Assembly: GCA_963725315.1 (NCBI GenBank)
Contig: CAVRYA010000003.1
Coordinates: forward strand, 62,001 to 126,000
Source of the DNA: JBBRHQ01 sp963725315
GTDB taxonomy: Bacteria; Actinomycetota; Thermoleophilia; Solirubrobacterales; 70-9
Length of the DNA: 64,000 nucleotides
Direction: 5' to 3'
The stretch's first letter is position 1. Every line of letters begins with the position of its first letter. The position numbers were made by a program, and so were the translations under genes. Below the pieces are notes generated by a model. That model was given only the letters and a program-made list of their open reading frames with translations, ran no database searches and had not been told where the DNA came from. This document shows, in pieces, positions 20,340-29,317 of this stretch.

Positions 20340-21270
20340 GGTGGAGGCAGTCGCCCTCGGCGAAGCGGTCGATCAGGGCGAGCAGCGGCGCCAGGGCCCA
20401 GGCGAGGATCCGGAAGCCCCGGCCCTCGTAGCGCATCCGCCCGAACGCCAGGTACTGAAGGCTGCCGATCGGGCTCGGCCGCATCGAGGCTGCGCCCACT
20501 GACACCGGGCGCAGGCCCGCGCGGCGCACCAGCGCGGCCAGCGATTCGCGGTCGAAGTGCTGTAGGTGGCGCGGCAGGTCGAGCTGGAACCAGGCTGAGC
20601 CGAAGGCACGGCGATGCCAGCTGCCGAAGTTGGGGACCGCAATCGCCATGGTGCCACCGGGGCGGAGGAGGCGGGCAGCATCGGCCAGCGCCCCGGCCGG
20701 GTCATCGATGTGCTCGAGAGAGTGGTTGAAGATGATCGCGTCGAAGGAGGCGGGTGGCCAGGGGGCGTCCGCCAGCGTCCCGGTGATCGTCTCGACGCCG
20801 ATGGCGCGCGCGTGCTCGGCGGCCTGCGCCGAGGGCTCCACCCCGGCCACGTCCCAGCCATGGCGAAGGAAGACACCGGCCAGGTGGCCCGCACCGCAGC
20901 CGACGTCGAGCAGGCGGCCGGGCTGCTGCCGCCAGATCCGGCGGAACGGTCCGAACCGGGCGATCGCCTCGAGCCGCAGGCCGTCCAGGAGGTCCCCCGG
21001 CGTGCGCTTGCGCCCGTGCGCCCACCCGGGGGCGTCGTAGGCGCTGTAGTTCTGCGGGTAGTAGGTCTCGAAGTCCTCGGCACCCAGCCTTGGCAGCGTG
21101 AAGGCGAGCCCGCACCTGTCGCAGGCGACCACGGCGAAGTCGCCGTCGGCACCGGTGAGGCGATCCCCTCCGCGGAGCAGGACCGGCGGTCGCTCCTGGC
21201 GCGCCCCGCAACCCGGGCAGCGCGTCGGGGAGCCCTGGCCGGTGGCGGTTGCCTCGAGTGTGGCCCCCAC
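20323..21270 (-). CDS. SAM-dependent methyltransferase with N-terminal zinc ribbon
   Basis: About 315 residues. An N-terminal CPGCG ... CDRCG pair suggests a zinc ribbon, followed by TYYPQNYSAYDA and a class I methyltransferase core: LLDVGCGAGHLAGVF (motif I), GVEPSAQAAEHA, FDAIIFNHSLEHIDDP (motif IV) and LLRPGGTMAIAVPN. This arrangement is common in sugar or lipid O/C-methyltransferases of surface-glycan clusters. GTG 21270 lies 2 nt after the stop of the upstream GT2, so it belongs to that operon. Its 3' end overlaps the convergent flippase gene. Confidence 0.82.
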   Translation of the reverse strand: MGATLEATATGQGSPTRCPGCGARQERPPVLLRGGDRLTGADGDFAVVACDRCGLAFTLPRLGAEDFETYYPQNYSAYDAPGWAHGRKRTPGDLLDGLRLEAIARFGPFRRIWRQQPGRLLDVGCGAGHLAGVFLRHGWDVAGVEPSAQAAEHARAIGVETITGTLADAPWPPASFDAIIFNHSLEHIDDPAGALADAARLLRPGGTMAIAVPNFGSWHRRAFGSAWFQLDLPRHLQHFDRESLAALVRRAGLRPVSVGAASMRPSPIGSLQYLAFGRMRYEGRGFRILAWALAPLLALIDRFAEGDCLHLTAER

Positions 21271-21272
21271 GA

Positions 21273-22247
21273 CTAGACCTCTCCCCCGAGGCCGGAACGT
21301 GCTCCGGGCACCGTGCTGGGGTCGATCGAGGTCCGAGGTGGGAGGCCGAAGGGCGGCTCGCCTCGCCCGAGCACCGCGTCGAGCGCCGAGCGGGCCGCGG
21401 CCTTCTGCTGAGGATCGTGGGAGACCGACGCCCGCAGCCCATACCTGAGCCCCAGCGCGCCGAGGTAGAGGGCCCGGTGGGCTCGGCCGAAGTGCTTCTC
21501 GGCGTAGAGGCGGCGGGCAAAGGCCTCCTGGGCGGCCAGTCGCGGCTTCACCCCGGCCTTGCCGGCGTGGTGGACGATGGTCATCGCGGGACTGTGGAGG
21601 ATTCGCCAGCCGGCCTGGCGCATCCGCAGGCACAGGTCCGGCTCGTCGGAGTAGAGGAAGAAGCGCTCGTCCATGAAGCCGCTGCTGAGCAGGGCCTCGC
21701 GGCGGGCGAGCATGAAGGCGCCGACGGTCCAGTCGCACTCGCGCTCGCGCTCGTACTCGCCCGGTTCGAGGACCCGCTCGCCGATCCACGAGGGCCGCCC
21801 CGGCATGCTCTCAGCGGTCAGCGCCTCGCCGAGGGCGCGGGCCGCGTTCGGGAAACGGCGGATGGTCGGGAAGAGGTCCCCTTCCCCGGTCAGCTGGCGG
21901 ACCCCGAGCAGGCCGACCTCGGGGCGCCCGTCGAGCAGCGCCACGAGGTCTGCGAAGTTGCCGCTGACCACCTCGGTGTCGGGGTTGAGGAAGAGGACGT
22001 AGCGCCCCATCGGCGTCATCAGGGCCCTGTTGTTCGCGTGCGGGAAGCCCCGGTTGGCGCAACGCACGACCCTCGCCTGCGGGAAGTGGCGCTCGACCAG
22101 GTCCGAGACGCCGTCGGTCGAGTCGTTGTCGACGACCGCGACGTCGAGCGTCGCGTCTCCCGCGCTGGCGTAGACCGTTCCCAGGCAGCGCTCGAGCCAG
22201 TGCGCCTCGTTGGTCGAGACGACGATGATCGAGAGATCAGCCGACAT
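21273..22247 (-). CDS. Glycosyltransferase family 2 (rhamnosyl-type)
   Basis: 324 residues, intact. N-terminal GT-A fold: LSIIVVSTNEAHWLERCLGT, VAVVDNDSTDGVSDLV, RGFPHANNRALMTPMGRYVL, FLNPDTEV (the D-x-D-like metal site) and later FMDERFFLYSDEPDLCLRMR, the acceptor/catalytic segment typical of WbbL/rhamnosyltransferase-like GT2 enzymes. Eleven bases overlap the upstream O-antigen ligase-like gene, showing translational coupling. It would act on the cytoplasmic face, extending the lipid-linked repeat unit. Confidence 0.85.
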   Translation of the reverse strand: MSADLSIIVVSTNEAHWLERCLGTVYASAGDATLDVAVVDNDSTDGVSDLVERHFPQARVVRCANRGFPHANNRALMTPMGRYVLFLNPDTEVVSGNFADLVALLDGRPEVGLLGVRQLTGEGDLFPTIRRFPNAARALGEALTAESMPGRPSWIGERVLEPGEYERERECDWTVGAFMLARREALLSSGFMDERFFLYSDEPDLCLRMRQAGWRILHSPAMTIVHHAGKAGVKPRLAAQEAFARRLYAEKHFGRAHRALYLGALGLRYGLRASVSHDPQQKAAARSALDAVLGRGEPPFGLPPRTSIDPSTVPGARSGLGGEV

Positions 22248-23619
22248 GCGCCGCCCTTGCCTTCACGTCTCGTCCCAGGACGACGGCGATCGCCGCGACG
22301 AAGCAGAACATGTAGGCGAGCTGGGGGAGGGAGAGGAAGTCCAGCAGACCGCTGGCGACAAATACAGTCGCGATCCCCGCGGCCGCGGCGACCGCCGGTG
22401 GCGCACGCTGCTGATCGCGCGAGCGCGCGGCGCGGTTCGCGAGCAGGAGGGAGGTTCCCAGCAGCGCCAGATAGGCGAGCACTCCGAGCAGGCCGACCTC
22501 GATTGCCAGGGTCAGATAGAGGTTGTCGAGGATCCGGTGCTGCTTCTGGTCATAGCCTCCCGCGCCGAGGCCGAGTAGTGGGTTGTGCGCGAGGTCCGGG
22601 GTGACCGCGTCGTAGTCGCGCACCCGGTCCTGGACCGTGTTGACCTTGTTCAGCGAGGAGGGATTGAACTGGTCGACGACGCCGCCGATCGCCCCGGGCG
22701 TGAAAAGGTGCACGAGGACCAGCATCAACGCCCCGTAGGGCAGCAGGCGGGCCATCTGGCGGGGGCGGTAGGCGAACAGCACGACCAGGCCGGCGGCAGC
22801 ACCCACCAGGCCGGTCTTCTTCTCGGTCGAGAGGGAGCCGGCGAAGATCAGGAAGATCGCGATCCCGTAGAGCCAGCGCTGCCGCCGCTCGGCGGAGTGG
22901 ATCAACTCGACCACCGCGAAGGGCAGGGCCAAGACGAGCATCGTCGTCACCGCCAGCGGCTGGACCCCCGGGCCGAGGACCTGCTTGCGGCCGATCGAGT
23001 CGAGCATCCCGATCCCGAAGGGGCGCGTGTAGCCGGGGATGAGGGGCCCGATCCAGTCGTGGAAGATGTTGATCGAGAAGCGGTTCTCGATCACCACGGC
23101 GACCGCGGTAACGGTCGCCAGCACGATCACGAACTTGACGAACTTGCGGACCTCGGAGGGTCTGAGGATCGACGCGGCGAGGACGAAGAAGAACCCGTAG
23201 GAGGCGAGCAGGGCGATCTTCTTCAGCGCGGAGTCGAGCATGTCGATGCGGACCAGCGTCTCGGCGTTGACCAGGACACTGAGCACGGCGATCACCAAGA
23301 AGGCTCCGAAGGCCCAGTGGACCGGGCTGCTGCGAGTCTGCGGGCTGTGGGCGAGGCTGCCGCTGACCATCAGCCAGACGCCGCCGAGGGCGATCAACAG
23401 CGGCCGGTCGAGGGTCATGTCGACCGGCCCGCCGAACGGCAGGTAGACGCTGTCGAACGGGGTGAGCCAGAGGACGACGAGGAACCCGGCCAGACCCCAG
23501 GGCAGCCAGCGCGTCGTGTGCGGCCAGTCCGCCTCCCGGCTGGCCGCTTCGGGCGGCAATGCCAGGGCACGGAACTCGCCGGGACCGAGAAGAGCCCGGC
23601 CGCCGGCAGCGGTCTCCAT
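22237..23619 (-). CDS. O-antigen ligase / Wzy-type polymerase-like membrane protein
   Basis: 460 residues with about 12 hydrophobic segments and the periplasmic loop expected of the O-antigen ligase/polymerase family; the segment FGIGMLDSIGRKQVLGPGVQ and AHNPLLGLGAGGYDQKQHRI is the conserved region near the H/R catalytic loop (HNPLLGxGxG). It joins repeat units or attaches chains outside the membrane. Its ATG overlaps the Wzz-like stop by one base (TGATG), so the two are co-translated, the classical Wzy-Wzz pairing. Confidence 0.82.
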   Translation of the reverse strand: METAAGGRALLGPGEFRALALPPEAASREADWPHTTRWLPWGLAGFLVVLWLTPFDSVYLPFGGPVDMTLDRPLLIALGGVWLMVSGSLAHSPQTRSSPVHWAFGAFLVIAVLSVLVNAETLVRIDMLDSALKKIALLASYGFFFVLAASILRPSEVRKFVKFVIVLATVTAVAVVIENRFSINIFHDWIGPLIPGYTRPFGIGMLDSIGRKQVLGPGVQPLAVTTMLVLALPFAVVELIHSAERRQRWLYGIAIFLIFAGSLSTEKKTGLVGAAAGLVVLFAYRPRQMARLLPYGALMLVLVHLFTPGAIGGVVDQFNPSSLNKVNTVQDRVRDYDAVTPDLAHNPLLGLGAGGYDQKQHRILDNLYLTLAIEVGLLGVLAYLALLGTSLLLANRAARSRDQQRAPPAVAAAAGIATVFVASGLLDFLSLPQLAYMFCFVAAIAVVLGRDVKARAAHVG

Positions 23620-24581
23620 CAGGGCGAGGGCGCAGAGCGCCCGGTCAGGGTCCCTCGCGTCGACTCAGCCGGGTGCCGCGACTGCCCGCCGTTTCCCGAG
23701 ACGGGCGCTCCGGCTCGGGTGGCGGGCTCCGCGGCCTCACCCGCGCCGTTCGCGCCGCCGTTGCTGTCGCCGAGCCGGGCCGGTACCGCGTCGCGCTCGA
23801 TCTGATCGAGGCTCCGCCAGCGACCCAGAGCCCGCGGCAGGATGATGATCGCCGCGCAGCCGAGCAGGAACACGGTGATGAACGCGAGGACCATGAGGAT
23901 CTTGTCGTTGGCGCCGCCGATCGTCCCGCCCTCGGGAGTCCCGAGCTCGCGCACGGTCACGCCCCTGAGCGCGGCCTTGGCGGCAGCACTGGGGCCGGAC
24001 CTGACCGTCGCCAGGTATTCCTTGCTGCTCTTCAGCCGATGCACGTAGCGCTTCAGGGTGGTGAAGGAGGCGACGGCGAGTTTCGCGGCGCGGTTTGCGG
24101 TCGGGGCCTGGGAGTCCACAGAGATGATCGGGACGCCCTCCTGGGCGGTGAACACGAGGCGGTTCGGCGCCCCCTGCGAAACCAGTTGGTTGGCGCGGTC
24201 CGTGGAACTCTGGCCCGAGTAGGCGTTCTGGGCGACGTCGGTGCTGAAGGGCCCTGCGGTGGCGATCGTTGAGGCCGGCACCCCGGTCAGCTTGGCGATC
24301 TTGGCCCTCGCCTCGAGGCTGCTCAGGTACTGGCCATAGATCTGGGCCCGGGTCGAGAGGGCATCGAAGGTCCCGACGCTCGCCCCGGCGACCAGCGCAG
24401 AGCCCGGAGAGTCGACGAGGATCTGGCTGGAGGCGGCGCCGACCTGAAGGGAGCGCTTCTCCAGCCCGCTGGACGTCACCTTGTAGGCGCTGAGGATCGC
24501 GAAGATCGCAGCGAGGACGAACACGATCGCGAGGTAGATCTTGTGCCGCCAAAGCTCTCTGACGATGCCCAGGGGGTCCAT
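23619..24581 (-). CDS. Wzz-like polysaccharide chain-length/co-polymerase protein
   Basis: 320 residues. Transmembrane helix at about 15-32 (IYLAIVFVLAAIFAILSAY), a large extracytoplasmic domain with the QAPTANRAAKLAVASFTTLK stretch, and a second helix at about 232-252 (ILMVLAFITVFLLGCAAIII), then an Arg-rich and disordered tail. This two-helix layout is that of Wzz/chain-length determinants; no kinase (BY-kinase) domain is present. It is the first gene of the Wzz-Wzy-GT2-methyltransferase set and lies just downstream of a GT2 gene. Confidence 0.8.
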   Translation of the reverse strand: MDPLGIVRELWRHKIYLAIVFVLAAIFAILSAYKVTSSGLEKRSLQVGAASSQILVDSPGSALVAGASVGTFDALSTRAQIYGQYLSSLEARAKIAKLTGVPASTIATAGPFSTDVAQNAYSGQSSTDRANQLVSQGAPNRLVFTAQEGVPIISVDSQAPTANRAAKLAVASFTTLKRYVHRLKSSKEYLATVRSGPSAAAKAALRGVTVRELGTPEGGTIGGANDKILMVLAFITVFLLGCAAIIILPRALGRWRSLDQIERDAVPARLGDSNGGANGAGEAAEPATRAGAPVSGNGGQSRHPAESTRGTLTGRSAPSP

Positions 24582-24587
24582 GCTCTC

Positions 24588-25565
24588 TTACCGACTTCCG
24601 ATTCGGGGTGGCTCTTCTTGCTCTCGAACGTAGGAACGCACGAAAAACGGGGGAACTTGCGCCGTCAGCTGGGTTCCGCTCCGGCCTTTAAGGAGACGTT
24701 TGGGGGAAACCCTCATCCGGGCCCGGAGCTCGGACGCGACGAAGCGCCGGAAGGCCTCGTCCTCGACGCGCGGCGCTCTGCGCAGAGCGGCCCGGAGGTA
24801 TCCGTAGAGGAAGGCGACCCCCGAGAGGCCCCGGGGCCGCGAAGCGGCGACCTTGAGGGACCGCAGCCCAACCCAGGCCGCCCCGTAGCGGACGATGTAG
24901 GCGCACTCCCCATGGCGGGCGCGGCCCCGCAGCGCTCCGTCGGCGGTCGCCACGGGTCGGTGGTGGCGGGCGAGCAGGTCGCCGAAGGTGCGGGTCTCGT
25001 ACCCACGCATGCGCGCGTAGGTCTCGTCGATCGTGTCCCACCCGAGGCGCTCCTCGATTCCCCCGATCTCCTCGAAGCAGCTCCGGCTGTAGAGCTTCAT
25101 CGCGCCGCGCACGTGGTAGGCGGGGACCTGGGCGAGCTGCCAGCCGCCGCGACCGGGCTCGAGCAGATCGCCGCCGGCGATCCCGAGGCGCGGCCGGCCG
25201 GCGAAGCGGGCGAGAAGCTGCTCGAAATAGCTGGGCGGAAGCTCGATGTCGGCGTCGAGCTTGCCGAGGTGTGTGAAGCCGTCGATCCCGGCCCGCTGCG
25301 CCGCCCAGTTGAAGGCGCGCGCCTCGGCCGCCAGCGCGAGCCGGTCGGCCCCCGCCCCGATCCCCGATTGCGGCGCGCTCAGCACCTCCAGGAAGGGCAG
25401 CTCGGCCTCGAGGCGGCGCAGCAGCGCTGGCGTGGCATCCGTTGAGCCGTCGTCGACGATCAGCCACCGGTCGGGCGGCCGGGTCTGGGAGGCGAGGGCC
25501 GCGGCGGTCCGCTCGATGTGGGGGGCCTCGTTCCGGGCCGGGGTGATCAGCAGCAGCCGGGCCAT
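24588..25565 (-). CDS. Glycosyltransferase family 2
   Basis: 325 residues, intact. MARLLLITPARNEAPHIERT, RWLIVDDGSTDATPALLR and GFTHLGKLDADIELPPSYFE give the GT2 nucleotide-binding and DxD motifs; GWDTIDETYARMRGYETRTF is the acceptor-side region. ATG 25565 begins one base after the stop of the upstream GT4, which decides the start. A positively charged C-terminal part without transmembrane helices suggests a peripheral cytoplasmic enzyme. Confidence 0.83.
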   Translation of the reverse strand: MARLLLITPARNEAPHIERTAAALASQTRPPDRWLIVDDGSTDATPALLRRLEAELPFLEVLSAPQSGIGAGADRLALAAEARAFNWAAQRAGIDGFTHLGKLDADIELPPSYFEQLLARFAGRPRLGIAGGDLLEPGRGGWQLAQVPAYHVRGAMKLYSRSCFEEIGGIEERLGWDTIDETYARMRGYETRTFGDLLARHHRPVATADGALRGRARHGECAYIVRYGAAWVGLRSLKVAASRPRGLSGVAFLYGYLRAALRRAPRVEDEAFRRFVASELRARMRVSPKRLLKGRSGTQLTAQVPPFFVRSYVREQEEPPRIGSR

Positions 25566-25566
25566 C

Positions 25567-26733
25567 TCAACCACCTCGCCGGCTGCCGACCAGCTCATCG
25601 ACCAGTCCCAGGTAGTCCTCGCGCTGCTTTCTCCACTCCAGCGCCGCGAGCCGGCGCGAGGCTCTCTCGGCGCGCTCCCGCGCGCCCTCGGGATCGCGGC
25701 GGATTGCCTCGATCGCGGCGGCGATCGAGGCCGGCTCGCCGGGCTCGGCGTAGGAGACCCGGTCGCCGAAGTAGCGCTCGATCACCGGCAGCCGCGAGGC
25801 GACCGCCGGCAGGCCCATGTGGACGTACTCGAGCAGCTTGACCGGCAGGAGCATCTCCGTGAACCCGTCGCGCAGCGTCGGCACGACTCCGACGTGCGCG
25901 GCCGCGAGGCGGGCGGGGATCTCTTCCACGGCGGTCGGCCGGGGGGCGATCCTCACTCCGGCCGGTGCGATGGCCGCGGCGGCGGTGGCGAGCTCTGAGG
26001 CGGCCTCCGCGTCCGATCCGTAGACGTCGAGGACGACCGGCTCGCCGCGCTCCCGGAGGATCGCCACCGCCCGAACCAGCGTCTCGACCCCGAAGCGGTC
26101 GGCGAGGCCGCCGTGATAGATGAGCCGCAGCTCGCCGGAGCCGGGAGGCCTCAGGGGCGGGCGCCGCCTGCCGAATACCTCCTCGTCCGGGGTGTTCATC
26201 ACGACCTGCGAGCGAGATGTGGTGACGCCGCGCGAGCGCAGCAGGTCGCGGGCCTCGCTGGTGACGAAGATGTGGCAGTCGGCGAAGGCGGCGCTGAGGC
26301 GCTCCTCGCCCCGGATCAGCCTGACCAGCGGATGCCGCGGAGAGCGGTCGAAGAGGGTCGCGAACAGCTCCGGGAAGGTGTCGTGGAAGTTGAGCATGAT
26401 CGGAACGCCGCGCAGCTTCGGCCGCAGCGCCGTGAAGACGAGCGCGTCCGGCATGTTGTGGATCTCGACCAGGTCGTAGCCGCGGCGGCGATCGAGCCGG
26501 GTGAGGCGTCTCGCGGCTCCGGCGAGGAAGCGGGCGTTGCCCTCGACATAGGCGCGGGCGCCGCCCCGCGGCTTCTCGGAGGCCGCGCGGTGCAGGCGGA
26601 TCCGTCCCGCGCCCACCTCCAGCTCGGCGTCGTCGCTGAGACAGATGCAGTCGACCTCGTCGCCACGCTCCGCCAGGGCCCGCGCCTGCCGCTGGATGCG
26701 CGAGTCCACCCTGAAGTCGGAGTAGTGGACCAT
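25567..26733 (-). CDS. Glycosyltransferase family 4
   Basis: About 388 residues from ATG 26733 (MVHYSDFRVDSRIQRQARAL). GT-B fold: YDLVEIHNMPDALVFTALRP and VPIMLNFHDTFPEL in the acceptor domain; LRLIYHGGLADRFGVETLVR and EMLLPVKLLEYVHMGLPAVA (E-x7-E) in the donor domain. The reading frame is open further upstream, and an ATG at 26832 that overlaps the aminotransferase is an alternative start. Same transcript as the downstream GT2. Confidence 0.82.
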   Translation of the reverse strand: MVHYSDFRVDSRIQRQARALAERGDEVDCICLSDDAELEVGAGRIRLHRAASEKPRGGARAYVEGNARFLAGAARRLTRLDRRRGYDLVEIHNMPDALVFTALRPKLRGVPIMLNFHDTFPELFATLFDRSPRHPLVRLIRGEERLSAAFADCHIFVTSEARDLLRSRGVTTSRSQVVMNTPDEEVFGRRRPPLRPPGSGELRLIYHGGLADRFGVETLVRAVAILRERGEPVVLDVYGSDAEAASELATAAAAIAPAGVRIAPRPTAVEEIPARLAAAHVGVVPTLRDGFTEMLLPVKLLEYVHMGLPAVASRLPVIERYFGDRVSYAEPGEPASIAAAIEAIRRDPEGARERAERASRRLAALEWRKQREDYLGLVDELVGSRRGG

Positions 26734-26797
26734 GCAGACGCGAAGGCCGGGCCCGGCCCTTCGGGTGGGAGGGGTGACTCCGTTGGCGGAGGCGCCG

Positions 26798-27969
26798 TTA
26801 GCTGTCGAGAGCGTCGCCAAAGCTCTCAACCGCATCCGCGATCTCGGCAATCTGCCACTCCTCGATCGCCGGGAAGATCGGCAGCGAGCAGCTGTCCTCG
26901 GCGAGGGCCTCCGCGTTCGGCAGGCTTCCTCGCCCGAGCCCGAGCTCTGCGTAGGCGGGCTGAAGATGGATCGGGGTCGGATAGTGAATCGCGCTGGCGA
27001 TCCCGCGGTCTTGGAGATGGACGCGCAGCGCGTCGCGGGCCGGGGTCCGCACCACGAAGAGGTGGTAGACGTGGTCGCCGGCGGCCGGCGGAGGGGAGGG
27101 CAGCCGCAGGCCGCTCCCCGCAAGGGCCGTGGTCAGTGCGGCGGCAGCAGTCCGGCGACTCTCGTTCCACTCCTCGAGGCGGCCAAGCTTCACCTGCAGG
27201 ATGGCGGCCTGGAGCGCGTGGAGGCGATCGGTGCCTGCGGGAAGCTGGTGGTCGTGTCGCACCGCCTCGCCGTGCGATCGCAGCAGGCGCACCCTGCGGG
27301 CGAGGTCCGGGTCGCTGGTCACGAGCGCGCCCCCGTCTCCCCAGGCGCCGAGGTTCTTGGTCGGGATAGAAGCTGAAGCAGCCCGCGTCTCCGAGCGAGC
27401 CGACGGGACGATCGCGGTAGCGGGCGCCGTGCGCCTGGCAGGCATCCTCGACGACATGAATCCCCCGGGGCCGGCAGATCTCCAGCAGCGGGTCCATCTC
27501 GACCGTGCGGCCGAAGAGGTGGACCGGGATCACGCAGCGGGTGCGGGGGGTGAGCGCAGGCTCGACGATCTCCGCGGTGAGCGAAGCCGTGTCCGGCATC
27601 GACGTCGACCAGCACCGGGGTCGCCCCGGTCGTACTCACGGCTTCGGCCGTTGCGATGAAGCTGTAGGTCGGAACGACGACCTCGTCGCCGGGGCCGATT
27701 CCCAGGGCTCGCAGCGCCAGCTCCAGCGCCGCCGTGCCCGAGGAGACACCGACGGCTTCGGTCGTTCCGCAGTAGCCGGCGAAGTCCTGCTCGAAGGACG
27801 CGACCTCGGCGCCGAGCGTGAACGCGCCGTCGCGGGCGACCCGCTCGACGACCTCCATCAGCTCCGCGAACAGCTCGGGATCGGTCTCGTCGAGGCGGAT
27901 GAACGGCACCCGCCCGCCGACGTTCGCCGCCGCCGATGGCAGCGTTGCCGACGCGATCGGGGGGTTCAT
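26798..27969 (-). CDS. DegT/DnrJ/EryC1 (WbpE-type) sugar aminotransferase, two frame breaks
   Basis: PLP enzyme of about 390 residues that aminates a keto-nucleotide sugar. Motifs: VPFIRLDETDPELFAELMEV, GVSSGTAALELALRALGIGP, VVVPTYSFIATAEA, VHLFGRTVEMDPLLEI, VEDACQAHGARY, SFYPTKNLGAWGDGGALVT (PLP-binding Lys in TKN) and the C-terminal ASAIHYPTPIHLQPAY. Frame changes near 27597 and 27362 each fit one extra base. Its start overlaps the LuxR gene stop by 4 bp. With the WbpD-like acetyltransferase on the other side of that regulator it could make an N-acetylated 3-amino sugar (inference). Confidence 0.8.
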
Positions 27970-28674
27970 ATCGCGCCTTGCCCGTTGCCGTCGACGTCGG
28001 GCACCGACCCGCTGATCCCGGTCAGGCCCCGGTTGGTTGCCTGCTCGAGCTCGAGGAAGAGCGCCGCGGCCTCCCAGCGTGAGCGAACGCCCAGCTTGCC
28101 GAAGACCGAGGAGAGGTGGCTCTTGATGGTGCTCTCAGAGAGGAACAGCCGCTTGGCGATCTGGGCGTTGGTGAGGCCTCCGGCGACCAGGGCGAGCACC
28201 TGACGCTCGCGATGGGAGAGAGCGGGGCGCTCGAGGCTGCCGCGGACCTTCCGCGGCACCACGGATTGGCCGCTGGCCACCGCCCGCACGGTCGCCGCCA
28301 GGGTCAGCTCGAGTTTGGACTCGAACACGAAGGCGTCCGCCCCGGCTTCGAGGGCCCGGCGCACGCCTGTGCCCGTCGCGGGCGGCGAGATCACCACGAT
28401 CGGCGGCTGCCGCCACTCCCGGCGCAGGCGCCGGAGCGTCGCCATCTCGCGGGGCGCGTCGACGTTGCAGACGAGGACGATGATCGCCAATGCGTCGACG
28501 TCGCCGTCGGCGATCGACTCGGCGCCGTTGGCGTGACGGCGCGGCTCGAGGCCCTCGGCCGAGAGGGTCTCCTCCACCCGCTGGTGCATCGGCCCCGTCG
28601 CCGGCGGTCATCACCAGACAGGAGATCCCGTTCTGTGCGACGACCCCCGCCCCCGGATGAGTCAGCACTTCCAT
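27966..28674 (-). CDS. LuxR/NarL-type DNA-binding regulator, one frame break
   Basis: About 235 residues. A receiver-like N-terminal domain (VDALAIIVLVCNV, PPIVVISPPATGTGVRRALE, GADAFVFESKLE) is followed by a GerE helix-turn-helix (LSHRERQVLALVAGGLTNAQ, LFLSESTIKSHLSSVFGKLG). The N-terminus MEVLTHPGAGVVAQNGISCL (ATG 28674) is in another frame, with a switch near 28600. It is the first gene of the minus-strand exopolysaccharide operon and overlaps the aminotransferase by 4 bp, so it may regulate the operon. A phosphoacceptor Asp is not obvious. Confidence 0.75.
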
Positions 28675-28756
28675 ACGCAAGCAACGGAGGAGGTGCCGAG
28701 AAGCTTGCGCTGCGATCCGGGCAAAAATTCTGCCGCCTCGGTTCGTTCTCCATGCG

Positions 28757-29299
28757 ATGGCGCAAAGTGACGTGACAGGCCTCGATCCAGGCGCGAAAGC
28801 GGAGGCCGGGGCCCCTGCGAACGACGCCCCCTACCGTCAGCTGATCGACGTCTCCTTCGGCGAGGACGTCGTCGTCTACGCCTTCGCGAACCTCTACGGC
28901 TGCCGGATCGACTCGCATACTCGGGTCGGCGCTTTCGTCGAGATGCAGGCGGGCGTCACGGTGGGGGAGGCCTGCAAGATCCAGAGTCACGCCGTGATCT
29001 GCACCGGCGTGAGGATCGAGGACGAGGTCTTCGTCGGACACGGGGCGATCTTCATCAACGACAAGTACCCGCGGGCGACCAACGGGGACGGCATGCTTCA
29101 GACCGAGGACGACTGGGAGTTGCTGGAGACGGTCGTCGAACGCGGCGCGTCGATCGGTTCAGGAGCGATCATCCTCGGTGGCCTACGGATCGGCGCCGGC
29201 GCGGTGGTCGGGGCAGGGGCCGTCGTCACCAAGGACGTCGAGCCGGGCACCACGGTCGCCGGCAACCCGGCACGGGTCCTGGAACGCTCCGGCGTCTGA
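28757..29299 (+). CDS. WbpD-like UDP-aminosugar N-acetyltransferase (hexapeptide repeat)
   Basis: 180 residues, intact. Continuous left-handed beta-helix: VVVYAFANLYGCRIDSHTRV, GAFVEMQAGVTVGEACKIQS, VFVGHGAIFINDKYPRATN (the FxNDxxP loop of WbpD/WlbB enzymes), IGSGAIILGGLRIGAGAVVG and the C-terminal AGNPARVLE. These enzymes acetylate the 3-amino group of UDP-2-acetamido-3-amino sugars, made by a WbpE-type aminotransferase such as the neighbour at 26.8-28.0 kb. It is divergent from the LuxR gene (82-bp shared upstream region). Confidence 0.85.
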   Translation: MAQSDVTGLDPGAKAEAGAPANDAPYRQLIDVSFGEDVVVYAFANLYGCRIDSHTRVGAFVEMQAGVTVGEACKIQSHAVICTGVRIEDEVFVGHGAIFINDKYPRATNGDGMLQTEDDWELLETVVERGASIGSGAIILGGLRIGAGAVVGAGAVVTKDVEPGTTVAGNPARVLERSGV

Positions 29300-29317
29300 G
29301 GCAGGCGGCAGCGCCGC

